From Neisseriaceae bacterium ESL0693 (GTDB taxonomy: Bacteria > Pseudomonadota > Gammaproteobacteria > Burkholderiales > Neisseriaceae): a stretch of DNA of 64,000 bases. A model generated the notes under the pieces. The model was not told the DNA's origin, did no database searches, and worked only from the letters and a program-made list of their open reading frames with translations. The stretch is from positions 124,001 through 188,000 of the forward strand of contig JAQTIE010000007.1 in NCBI GenBank assembly GCA_029433475.1, given 5' to 3'. Positions 28,611-36,837 of the stretch are shown here, in pieces. A program made the position numbers and the translations under genes. The number at the start of each line of letters is the position of its first letter. Position 1 is the stretch's first letter.

Positions 28611-29816
28611 TTATCCTTTGACACATAAAACCTGCTTTAAAGTATGTACCACTTCCACCAGATCAGTCTGATCAGCCATAACCTGGTCAATGTCCTTATA
28701 GGCACCGGGAATTTCATCTAATACACCATTGTCTTTACGGCATTCTACCGCAGAAGTCTGATCAATCAGATCCTGCTGACTAAATACTTTTCTGGCCTGA
28801 TGTCGACTCATTTTTCTACCGGCGCCATGAGAGCAAGAGCAGAATGACTCCGCATTGCCTTTACCTCTGACAATATAGGATCGGGTTCCCATAGATCCCG
28901 GAATAATACCCAGTTCACCCTCACCGGCACGTATTGCACCTTTACGTGTTATCCAGACATCTTCACCAAAGTGATGCTCACGACTAATATAATTATGGTG
29001 ACAGTTAATCGCCTCCTTACTCATCTGAAACTTCGGCAACAAAGGACGGATTGCCTGCAAAACCAAACGCATCATTTCACGTCGATTACATAATGCATAA
29101 TCCTGTGCCCAGCTAACCGCCTCTACGTAATCATCGAAATGTTGTGCCCCTTCAGCAAAATAATGCAGATTTTCTTCCGGTACATAACCGAAACAACGTT
29201 CGGCATCTTTGCGCGCACGCTCAATAAAATAAGTACCAATGGAGTTACCAATACCTCTGCTACCAGAATGCAGCATAATCCAGACGGCATTTTCTTCATC
29301 AATACATAATTCAATGAAATGGTTACCACCTCCCAAGGTACCCAATTGTTTTTGCCAGGTTGTTTCAAACTGACGCAACATTCTTGTTAAACCAGAATGT
29401 TTACTGATAATTGGCTGCAAACCATTCTGCAAAAGAATCAGTTTTGAAGAAGGACAGGCAGCAGTACGGTGGCGCGCCTGACCAACGGGAACGGCACGCT
29501 CAATCGCCTGACGTACTTTAGACAAATTATCTGGCAATTTATCTGCCGTAAGATTTAGCCGCAATGCATTCATGCCACAGCCAATATCTACGCCTACTGT
29601 TGCTGGAATAATGGCTTTACGGCTGGGAATGACACTGCCTATTGTCGCGCCTTTACCTACATGCACATCCGGCATCACAGCAATATGGGGGTAAATAAAA
29701 TTAAGCTGCGCAATATTCGATAACTGCTGAATGCTGCCTTCATCAATATGATTAGTAAAAATTTTAACCGGTGCACCATAAACGGCATCGGCATTAAGTA
29801 TTCTTTGAATGCCCAA
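28611..29816 (-). CDS. rtcB: RNA-splicing ligase RtcB
   Basis: RtcB joins 2',3'-cyclic phosphate (or 3'-phosphate) and 5'-OH RNA ends using GTP and Mn, healing cleaved tRNAs and rRNA. The 401 residues include the metal-site 'VGVDIGCGMNALR', 'LGGGNHFIEL', 'HSGSRGIGN', 'PGSMGTRSYIV' and 'CSHGAGRKMSR', whose histidine is guanylylated. Length fits the short bacterial form. No archease, RtcA or RtcR is visible. Neighbours are a small basic gene, tRNA-like RNAs and a slipin gene, and the leader contains a terminator hairpin. Confidence 0.95.
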   Translation of the reverse strand: MGIQRILNADAVYGAPVKIFTNHIDEGSIQQLSNIAQLNFIYPHIAVMPDVHVGKGATIGSVIPSRKAIIPATVGVDIGCGMNALRLNLTADKLPDNLSKVRQAIERAVPVGQARHRTAACPSSKLILLQNGLQPIISKHSGLTRMLRQFETTWQKQLGTLGGGNHFIELCIDEENAVWIMLHSGSRGIGNSIGTYFIERARKDAERCFGYVPEENLHYFAEGAQHFDDYVEAVSWAQDYALCNRREMMRLVLQAIRPLLPKFQMSKEAINCHHNYISREHHFGEDVWITRKGAIRAGEGELGIIPGSMGTRSYIVRGKGNAESFCSCSHGAGRKMSRHQARKVFSQQDLIDQTSAVECRKDNGVLDEIPGAYKDIDQVMADQTDLVEVVHTLKQVLCVKG

Positions 29817-30296
29817 GTTCTATTCCTTTATTTTTTGTCCGAACTGAACATCAAAAAACCCCGGCGAATGCCGGGGTTTCTGCATTCGGACAAATATCAT
29901 GGAACTGACAATTGTCCGAAAAGCGACTCATGCCAGTTACTATTTAATAGTGATCCGATCATTAATCAATCGGATAAAAATAATATGAGTAGGCATGTTA
30001 CGTCGCTCCTTTCTGCAGTACTTTGCCATTTGGTTAGTAGAATGGTGTTGACTATACTGTTAATTCACAGAAAATGCAAATACTATATTTCATACGCATC
30101 AGATATTAAGATCGCTGCATTCACTCTCAGAGTGAACAATAACTACTTTTGGTCTATTGTTATTATTGTATAATACATTGAAAATACCCAAATAACCATT
30201 TCCCGGTTACACTTTATTTTTTGTAAAACCGGACTTTCCCGTAGGGTTATTGAAATTAAAACAAGGTGGTTACCATAAAAAGAAGTAAAACTGACT
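29817..30296. promoter_or_regulatory. rtcB leader region with competing repeats
   Basis: 480 bp upstream of rtcB. Three copies of a TTCGGACAA-type box occur: 29834-29843, 29885-29894 (inverted relative to the first) and 29912-29920. In the rtcB transcript the middle box can pair with either outer one, and the downstream pairing encloses the terminator at 29856-29879. Further up, a short minus-strand frame of 18 codons (ATG near 29996) has a GAAAGGAG site. No gene is convincing in the remainder. Confidence 0.5.
29852..29879 (-). terminator. Terminator in the rtcB leader
   Basis: A 10 bp perfect stem AAACCCCGGC/GCCGGGGTTT (29856-29865, 29870-29879) with a GAAT loop. On the minus strand it runs into TTTTTTGA. 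It lies about 40 nt before the rtcB start codon, oriented to stop transcription into rtcB. Confidence 0.8.
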
Positions 30297-30937
30297 TTGG
30301 CCAAAGAATTCACCAAAAATATTAAAACTTCAGATGATTTGAATTGCTCCAGTAAATCCTTAAAAAAACTGATTGTTGAAGTAGCCTTTCATGCAGAATT
30401 CACTGATTTAGGTTATCAGAAGAATAGCCTCAAGGCTGATAAAAATGTACGCAATGATTATATCTCCAAACGGCTCATTACTAGCCATGGTAAATCTAAA
30501 CTTCATACGTCAAAAAATTATGACAATACATTCGATGCTCAATGTCTCAAAAAATATCAAACTGATATTCCTGTCTCTGTATGCCACAGATACGATCAGC
30601 ACAGGCACTGGATGAATTTGATTGCAAATGGGAGGATAGATACCCATAACTCAGTAAATCGTGGCAGGCAAACCGGGCGAATTTTAATGTCTTTGTGGTT
30701 TATTTTGAGGATATACGTAAGGCAATATACAACCAATACGATAGAATTACTGAATAATGTGATCTGGCGTGTAATCAGGAGCAGGAAGATCTTTCCTACG
30801 ATGAATCGGTGAGGAAAATGATTTAATTGGCGATTGCGGCGACAAGTAAGAAATGGACAATGCCGATACAGAACTGAAAGGCTGTACTGAAACGTTTTAG
30901 CATTATGTTTGAAAAGTGTGTGACCAGGTATCTTTAA
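30297..30937 (+). pseudogene. Decayed IS256-family transposase
   Basis: Remnant of a mutator-type (IS256 family) transposase. The start is now TTG ('AKEFTKNIKTSDDLN'). The N-terminal DNA-binding part is recognisable to about residue 90, then the middle with the catalytic DDE residues is missing. The C-terminal part is 'YTTNTIELLNNVIWRVIRSRKIFPT', and beyond it, after a frameshift at about 30797 and two in-frame stops, 'SKKWTMPIQN' and 'RFSIMFE'. It cannot encode an active enzyme. Confidence 0.85.
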
Positions 30938-30968
30938 AGAGGGTTACACAAAATTATTGATATGCTCA
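30938..30968. repeat. Probable right terminal inverted repeat of the IS256 remnant
   Basis: The sequence GGGTTACACAAAATTATTGA just after the transposase stop has the form of an IS256-family end. A matching left end was not found, so the element is truncated on that side. Confidence 0.5.
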
Positions 30969-31319
30969 TAGAATCCTCATTTTGCCTTTACACCAAATAA
31001 ACCAACAGCCAATACTCAACTTTGACCAGTGATTACATATTTATTTCTCCAACCTAATCGCTATTTTGTGAAACTTTCAAACGCGTAAAGACATTTTCAA
31101 CCAAGTTTGCCAATAATCAGTCTATTACTAACAGTATAGTCACATTTACAATGATAATATAAGCTTATCTTGCCTGACATCACGCCATACAATATCAGAT
31201 ACTTTTACCAAACTGAAACATTAGCCTTTTAGTTCTCAAGTGTTGCACATTTTCCACACAGCTAATCATGACAACGTAGCTTAATTAGGTGTAATATGCC
31301 GTTTGGTTGGACCGTTATA
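30969..31319. other. Non-coding stretch between the IS remnant and the tRNA-like region
   Basis: About 350 bp with no gene. It should include the promoter for the structured RNA and slipin gene on the plus strand. A possible -10-like TATATT/TATTAT lies near 31317-31323, without a clear partner box. Confidence 0.35.
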
Positions 31320-31329
31320 TTATAGCTTG

Positions 31330-31493
31330 CCATATGAGAGGTCGGTCTCTCCAGCCGACAGGTACGTGCCGGACGGTTGCCGTTACCAAAACGTATGCCT
31401 GCCCTGTATGTGCAGCAAAATAACCCAATCAGCCTATGGATAGCGACATCTGTTTTATCAGATTGTTCAGCAGGTTCGATTCCTGCATTTGTC
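31330..31493 (+). ncRNA. Structured RNA ending in a tRNA-like T-arm (tRNA-like 1)
   Basis: A plus-strand region with dense pairing potential. It has a hairpin CAGGTACG/CGTA-TG-CCTG (31359 onward), an anticodon-arm-like ATCTG-TTTTAT-CAGAT (31448-31463) and a textbook T-arm GCAGG-TTCGATT-CCTGC (31470-31486). The following ATTTGTC could pair, with two G-U pairs, to GACAGGT at 31357-31363, closing a body of about 137 nt, longer than a tRNA. Its 3' end overlaps the start of the next tRNA-like sequence. It is not a normal tRNA; a Y-RNA-like or tRNA-derived decoy is possible. Confidence 0.45.
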
Positions 31494-31563
31494 TGTTTTC
31501 AAAGGTAAAGCACAACATCATATGATGTTGGCTATATAGGTTCGAGTCCTATACAGACCACCA
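31490..31563 (+). ncRNA. tRNA-like RNA with encoded CCA (tRNA-like 2)
   Basis: A 74-nt tRNA-like sequence. Acceptor GTCTGT/ACAGAC (6 bp, with a T-C mismatch at the first pair), a degenerate 3-4 bp D-arm whose loop keeps GG, and an anticodon-arm stem CAACA/TGTTG with an 8-nt loop TCATATGA that can close to 7 bp. The variable loop is GCTAT, the T-arm ATAGG-TTCGAGT-CCTAT, the discriminator A and CCA. The weak D-arm and odd anticodon loop argue against an ordinary elongator tRNA. It lies 284 bp upstream of the slipin gene on the same strand, in an RtcB locus, so it may be an RNA-repair substrate or regulator. Confidence 0.55.
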
Positions 31564-31846
31564 GTAGTAAGTAGGTTCATGACTGTTGTTAAGTTGTACT
31601 CATAACCAAAGCCGGTCGTACAAAAAATATTTTGTCCAACAGCACACATAAGCCGGATGTACTGGCCGGGTGACAGGCAAAGTGACGATGATGTTTTTCG
31701 TTAAGGCAAAAGCTGTTTATCCGCCTAGCAGTAAAACCGACATTACTACTTTCCCTTTTACTTCGCTTAGCATTTCGCTGACTGTGTGTGGCTTTGGTCT
31801 TCCACACATTTATGATCTTTTCTAAAAATTTTAAAGGAGAAATACG

Positions 31847-33418
31847 ATGTTGCGCAGGATTGATATCAAGAAAAACGAATTGGCACTGGTATTTAAAAAT
31901 GGTGAATTTAAAAGTATTTTTCCTGGTGGGAAAACACATTTTTTTTGGCATTCACCGGGAATATTCATCAAAATACTGAACCCTGAAAAAGACTGTGTTG
32001 ATAAAGATCTGGCTGAGTATCTGCGCCGATTTTGTCCTGATACGGTAAAAACATTTTGTCTGGATGTGTGCCCTGACAAAAATGAAATAGCCAAGGTTTA
32101 TACTGACAATTATCTGACTGATATTGTTCTCCCTGAACAAAAACGCATGCTCTGGCAAGGTTATTTAGAAAAACGTGTCGTTATCGAACCTTTAACACAA
32201 AGCTATGTGCTTTCTTCGGACACTGCCGAGGAATTAATGGAAGCAAAAACCGCCAGCACCAAAGTAAACGGTTTGGCACAGCTTACCATTGCCCGTTTTA
32301 CTGACGAACAAATCGGCTTGTTGTTTGTTGACCAACAACTTACCCGTGTAGTGACTTCCGCCAAAGCTGTGGCTTATTGTGGTTACACTCATGAAGTGAT
32401 GTTGAGTAAATTCCCTCTGAATAATAATCCGATTGATGAAAAAATAGCTGATGCACTGCGTAACAGCCTTCCGGATTCTGTAGCTAAATATTGCCTGAAT
32501 ATTGAGATTGGTGCCGATGATGTAGGTCTGCTTTATGAAGATAATGTATTAGTAGAAATTCTGCCACCAGGCACCCGGCGGTTGTATTGGCAAAATAAAT
32601 GTCGACAACATTTGGAACGAATAAATTCGAAAACTGATTACACTTTACCCGAATCGCTGATACAGCAACTTATCCAACCAGAATTGCGCAAAGTCGACAT
32701 AAAAGGCAGCAATAACGTATTGATCGCTGAAGTACCTGCCTTCTTTGTCGGGATACTGAATGTTGATGGTAAAATTGAATGCTTACTGGATGCAGGTATC
32801 AGTGCATATTGGCGTCTGCATCATGACATAAAAGTCGAGCTGGTTGATACTCGACTACAATCCATAGAAATCTCCGGTCAGGAAATCCTTACTAAAGACA
32901 AAATCAATCTGCGCATCAATCTGATTGCCAATTGGCGATATAATGATGTTCTTCAAGCACATGCAAAGCTGGCGGAACCTGCACAATACCTTTACCGCGA
33001 ACTGCAAATGGGCTTGCGTGAGGCTGTGGGCACACGCACATTAGACGAATTACTGGAAAACAAAACCATTATTGATGAAGTAGTAACCAACCGCGTTACC
33101 ACCAATCTATCTGGTTTAGGAATCACAACTTCTTCTGTTGGAGTAAAAGACATTATTCTGCCTGGAGATATGAAAAACATACTTGCCCAAGTGGTGGAAG
33201 CAGAGAAATCAGCGCAGGCCAATGTTATTCGCCGCCGCGAAGAAACCGCAGCTACCCGCTCGCTGCTGAATACCGCCAAGGTAATGGAAAACAATCCCGT
33301 CGCCTTGCGTCTGAAAGAAATGGAAACGCTGGAACATATTGCCGAAAAAATCGACAAGATCTCTGTTGTGGGGGGATTGGATCAGATTTTGCATGGTCTA
33401 ATTAACATCAAACAATAA
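31847..33418 (+). CDS. Slipin family (SPFH/stomatin-like) protein
   Basis: A 523-residue protein of the SPFH/slipin superfamily. An N-terminal region of repeated segments ('ELALVFKNGEFKSIFPGGK', again 'VGLLYEDNVLVEILPPGTRR') precedes the SPFH domain proper from about residue 285. That domain includes 'NLRINLIANWRYND' and 'LRIREAVGTRTLDELL'-like 'LREAVGTRTLDELLEN', then a coiled 'AEKSAQANVIRRREE'. No classical membrane anchor is visible, unlike stomatin. Slipin genes recur beside rtcB in bacteria, so an RNA-repair link is plausible. AAAGGAG precedes ATG 31847. Confidence 0.88.
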   Translation: MLRRIDIKKNELALVFKNGEFKSIFPGGKTHFFWHSPGIFIKILNPEKDCVDKDLAEYLRRFCPDTVKTFCLDVCPDKNEIAKVYTDNYLTDIVLPEQKRMLWQGYLEKRVVIEPLTQSYVLSSDTAEELMEAKTASTKVNGLAQLTIARFTDEQIGLLFVDQQLTRVVTSAKAVAYCGYTHEVMLSKFPLNNNPIDEKIADALRNSLPDSVAKYCLNIEIGADDVGLLYEDNVLVEILPPGTRRLYWQNKCRQHLERINSKTDYTLPESLIQQLIQPELRKVDIKGSNNVLIAEVPAFFVGILNVDGKIECLLDAGISAYWRLHHDIKVELVDTRLQSIEISGQEILTKDKINLRINLIANWRYNDVLQAHAKLAEPAQYLYRELQMGLREAVGTRTLDELLENKTIIDEVVTNRVTTNLSGLGITTSSVGVKDIILPGDMKNILAQVVEAEKSAQANVIRRREETAATRSLLNTAKVMENNPVALRLKEMETLEHIAEKIDKISVVGGLDQILHGLINIKQ

Positions 33419-33482
33419 CATATTTTTAGAATCTACCCTCACATTGATTTATACCCAATAAACAGGCACGCAATTTTCAACA

Positions 33483-34249
33483 TTGGCCGATAAATTGCGT
33501 GCCAATTGCTTAACTCTGTATCGTTTGGCCGAAACCATTGCCAAAAAATATCATTATCAATATTTAATTGATAAAGAATATAAAAAATCAGCATTGTTCA
33601 CATTGACCAGACTAATGAACGTGATGCCATCTACCTTGGCAGACTGGCCACCCGATACGATGCCATTGCATCCATCAAAGATGGGAAATGATTATTTTTA
33701 TCCACCGATACTGCCAAAACAGCCAGCGGTAAAGACATAGAACCCATTGACATTACCCGTCACAGCTTTACCTACAGCAGCACCAATAATTATTCAGCCA
33801 TGAAAGCTTATTATACTGCGCGCAAAACCGGTAAAAAAATGAGCGTATTGATTAATCAGGAAAACCTGTATCCTACCAAGAAAAAAGTCACCAAAATCGT
33901 AGGTAACCGCAAAAAGAAGAAAGTGACTAAAACCATTAAAGTAACCAAACTCATCAGCGCCGAAGGACAAAAAATCAAAACCCTGCGCCACCTCTATGCT
34001 ACTAAAGAAGGTGCCGAATCAGGTGCCCGCGCCGCATTCAAGAAAATCAAACGAGGATTAGCAGAATTCAAAATCAATCTGGCCATTGGCCAGCCTGATC
34101 TATATCGGGAAACACCGATTAATGTGACCGGATTCAAAGCCAAGATTGACGCCGAGAGTTGGATATTATTGCGAATCATCCATAGTCTGAATGATGGTGA
34201 TTTACTTCATCGTTGGAGTTGGAAGTGTTGCTTATTGATGAATAAGCAG
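33483..34249 (+). pseudogene. Phage late control gene D protein (P2 gpD-like), broken
   Basis: Fragments of a P2 gpD tail protein in changing frames. 'AETIAKKYHYQYLIDKEY' (33520 on) shifts to 'HIDQTNERDAIYLGRLATRY', which meets an in-frame TGA near 33690. The frame then continues as 'DIEPIDITRHSFTYSSTNN' into a clean stretch from 33800 ('YYTARKTGKKMSVLINQENL', 'PINVTGFKAKIDAESW', 'IIHSLNDG'). A last shift gives 'TSSLELEVLLIDE' before a stop. In P2 this protein joins the tail and baseplate. At least three lesions make it non-functional. Confidence 0.82.
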
Positions 34250-34262
34250 ATTTCTCAGTTAA

Positions 34263-34304
34263 TTAGCCATAACCTTAGTATTTTTACTACAAGATTATGG
34301 CTAA
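34263..34304. terminator. Hairpin after the gpD fragment
   Basis: A 10 bp stem TTAGCCATAA/TTATGGCTAA (34263-34272, 34295-34304) with a 22-base loop and no good T-run. It may terminate either neighbour weakly. Confidence 0.35.
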
Positions 34305-34384
34305 TGCCTTACTGATATTCATGCTGTCATATGTTTTTAAACATAAGCAAACGCAGGTCTAAATTCATTTTATCTATATTTTAG

Positions 34385-35197
34385 TTACTCCACGGGTGCA
34401 GCGATCATCACTATTGGCATATTTTTACTCAAAACTACTGAATATTGGACATGATCAATGATTAAAGATTTATCATCTGATCCTTGGTTACCTTTAGCAA
34501 GCTCTTCAAGACCACTATAGATCATCTTGTATAATTTTTGATTGATTTCTTGAGCCTTCATGGGTTCAGTTTCAGCTATGGAAAGTATGGCCAACGCATC
34601 TAAGAAGTTTGATATCATAGTTGCAGTTCCTTGGTCTTGTGGATTATAGATAACTACTATCCCCTTAACTTTATTTGTTTTAGGAGCAGTGCTTACCAAT
34701 ACACTAAATTCTTTAGTAAATAATATTTTGGCAAGATAATTAACTGACTTTCCAATACGTTCAGGTTTGATGTCATCGGAAATTTTATAAGATGATCCAT
34801 TATTTTCTAACCGTGCATTAGCTCTTTTTCTAAAAGAATCAAAATCAAAATTAAACCCTTTCTTTGGCGATTCTGCTTCAGTAGTTTCCTCTGTAACCGG
34901 TTCGCTTGTTGGAGTTTTATTATCTGTTTTAGTCTCTTTTGGCACATTAGTAGCAAATTCACCAGCCGCCGGTTTTGCTTGATCTGGATTCGATGTTTGC
35001 CCACCAGGTAAAATTACAATAGAAATGATAAAAACAATAATACTAACAGACCATATACCAAGAAACAATTTTAAACGGCTGGGTATTACATTTGTTGTTT
35101 TATTTCTAAACAGACTGGGCTTAAATAACCCAACCAATGCCGTAATAAAGATTATGAAACTAACCAAGAGCAATATACTACCAACCACAGTACTCAT
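34385..35197 (-). CDS. Membrane protein of unknown function (prophage cargo)
   Basis: A 270-residue protein with two N-terminal membrane segments (about 5-27 and 43-63), a Thr/Glu/Lys-rich linker (about 65-115) and a soluble C-terminal domain ('YLAKILFTKEFSVLVSTAP', 'VKGIVVIYNPQDQGT'). By charge, the soluble domain may face the cytoplasm. I recognise no family. It is intact, with an AAAAGGGAA site ahead of ATG 35197, while the phage genes on both sides are broken. That suggests it is kept for a function, such as a lysogen-expressed cargo gene. Confidence 0.7.
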   Translation of the reverse strand: MSTVVGSILLLVSFIIFITALVGLFKPSLFRNKTTNVIPSRLKLFLGIWSVSIIVFIISIVILPGGQTSNPDQAKPAAGEFATNVPKETKTDNKTPTSEPVTEETTEAESPKKGFNFDFDSFRKRANARLENNGSSYKISDDIKPERIGKSVNYLAKILFTKEFSVLVSTAPKTNKVKGIVVIYNPQDQGTATMISNFLDALAILSIAETEPMKAQEINQKLYKMIYSGLEELAKGNQGSDDKSLIIDHVQYSVVLSKNMPIVMIAAPVE

Positions 35198-35383
35198 ATT
35201 ATTTTATTCCCTTTTGATCAATTAAGAATCGCTATTCAAATTATTTAAATGCAACAAATACTTTCATATTTTCTAAGCTGCCTATACGGCAGTGAACTAA
35301 ACGATCAACAACAAAAAACCACTTGAAAAAATCAAATGACCATCACTAAACTACTTTACAAATACAACTATGGCACATGCCAA

Positions 35384-36055
35384 TCACTTCAACCTGCTAC
35401 CCATCTGTGCAGGATCAATAATCTCTGATTCATACAATGGGTTATCACTACTAATCCGCAAAGTGCCATCTATTAAATATTGCAACCGTTTAATAGAAAT
35501 AGTATGCCCCACTCTTAATGCAAAAACACCATTGCCTTGCTTTACCTTTCGGGTAATCAAAGCAATATCATTCTCGCCCAAGCTAGGCATCATCTCATCT
35601 CCATTTACTTGCAAACATACCAAATCATTTTCAGACAATCCGTGATCCTGTAACCAACTTACATTAAACGGAATCTTTTGGGTAATATATTCCTCTTTCC
35701 AAAAATCTCCATCGACTACATTAACAGGAATATCGTAGGCAGGCACCATAATAATGCCATTGATCTCCACCGCGCTGATCACTGGTTTTTCAGCTGCAAT
35801 ATTAAAATCCGCATGCCGATAAATTCGATTGAAAAACTCAGGCTCTATCAATCGGTAATGCTTACTTCCATCAACATCACCAAAAATTAACCAGTCCAGT
35901 GGTATGCCATAAGTCATCGCAACATCAGCACAAAAACTAAACGGAATAGAATTACGTTTAATAGCATTACTGATGCCAGACTCCGACAATCCGGTTTTCT
36001 GAGCAAATTCTTTGGCAGTGCTCACTTGAAAAACATATTTTAAGCGGTTAAACAC
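35384..36055 (-). CDS. Phage repressor, CI/LexA-like with S24 domain lacking the serine
   Basis: A 223-residue repressor: an N-terminal helix-turn-helix ('TAKEFAQKTGLSESGISNAI', residues 13-32) and a C-terminal S24/LexA-type domain. The serine motif, normally G-D-S-M-x-P, reads GDEMMPS here, so the nucleophile is replaced by Glu, while the lysine region 'ISIKRLQ' is kept. The protein should dimerise but not self-cleave, so RecA would not inactivate it by the usual route. It is read opposite to the remaining phage genes, as expected of an immunity repressor. Confidence 0.85.
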   Translation of the reverse strand: MFNRLKYVFQVSTAKEFAQKTGLSESGISNAIKRNSIPFSFCADVAMTYGIPLDWLIFGDVDGSKHYRLIEPEFFNRIYRHADFNIAAEKPVISAVEINGIIMVPAYDIPVNVVDGDFWKEEYITQKIPFNVSWLQDHGLSENDLVCLQVNGDEMMPSLGENDIALITRKVKQGNGVFALRVGHTISIKRLQYLIDGTLRISSDNPLYESEIIDPAQMGSRLK

Positions 36056-36215
36056 ATCGTAAGCGGTGTCGCCAAAAAATAAATTATCCTATAAAACAAA
36101 AATTTAATACTCAAAAATAAGATTATTTGTCCAGTATGCATTATAAGAATAATATGCAGGTATCGAATCTCATATTACTAGCCAATTATGCCTATTGGGT
36201 GAGAGCTATTATAAA
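36056..36215. promoter_or_regulatory. Phage early divergent promoter region (remnant)
   Basis: 160 bp between the repressor start (minus) and the next small gene (plus), the normal site of operators and divergent promoters in a temperate phage. It is AT-rich; no clear repeated operator is visible. Confidence 0.35.
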
Positions 36216-36466
36216 ATGAATAGCTTAAATGTTAAAGAAAAAAAGCACGTCGCAATCCGCGCAGAAATAGCTCTGTTCTTCAAACAGTCACTCCTAATCC
36301 TGATGATTTACTTCTGATCAAGCAGATGGCTTTAAAACATAGTCGTAATGTCTCAGGGTTTTTATGCATTGCTGCTCTAGAAAAAGCACAAAAGCTTGTA
36401 AATCTGACTCTGAATTCACATCTTAATCTCATACTGAGCTTTACAAAACCTAAATCCAGAAAATAA
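36216..36466 (+). pseudogene. Frameshifted small phage gene
   Basis: The start reads 'MNSLNVKEKKHVAIRAEI' and stops after 33 codons. The +1-related frame continues as 'VTPNPDDLLLIKQMALKHSR' and 'NVSGFLCIAALEKAQKLV' to a stop at 36466. The joined product of about 80 residues resembles a short DNA-binding or regulatory protein next to a repressor. No family is recognised. Confidence 0.5.
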
Positions 36467-36717
36467 CCATTAAGGGATTAAGCATGTGCTCAAATTTTTA
36501 TCGAAGACCAAAATTATTGTCTTATTATGTATTAAATGCATTGGATGAAATCACAATTAAGCAGACAGGTGTTGAATAATAGGCTTATTGGTGCATTTGC
36601 ATAAGCCGCGATGGGATTCATTTATGCGCACATTATCCATACCCATCTGCCATGAATTAATTAAACCCCAGATGACCATGAATAATCATGATTAAAAATC
36701 AACGCGAATCCGGAACC

Positions 36718-36837
36718 ATGTGCATACAACACCAATGTCCTTGCTGCGATTCTAAATGCATTGTGCGCACAAGTTGGCAAGTAATCGATCTTACTCGTGA
36801 AAATAATGTGCAATGTAGCGCGAGGTCATTAATTCAG
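36718..36837 (+). pseudogene. Ogr/Delta-type zinc-finger activator, truncated
   Basis: The start 'MCIQHQCPCCDSKCIVRTS' and 'VIDLTRENNVQCSAR' match the C4 zinc finger of P2 Ogr, the activator of late phage genes. The fourth cysteine region and the remainder are lost: the frame runs into integrase DNA in the wrong phase. This marks a deletion that joined the ogr and int genes. Confidence 0.65.

Noticed and set aside
1-29816. Neisseria-type DNA uptake sequences (GCCGTCTGAA)
   Set aside because: I did not notice this 10-mer in the core region, and terminators are not built from it. An exact-match count is needed before saying more.
29748-30173. A 141-codon plus-strand frame across the rtcB start
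   Set aside because: It begins inside rtcB, runs antisense through its leader hairpin and has low-complexity, non-protein-like composition.
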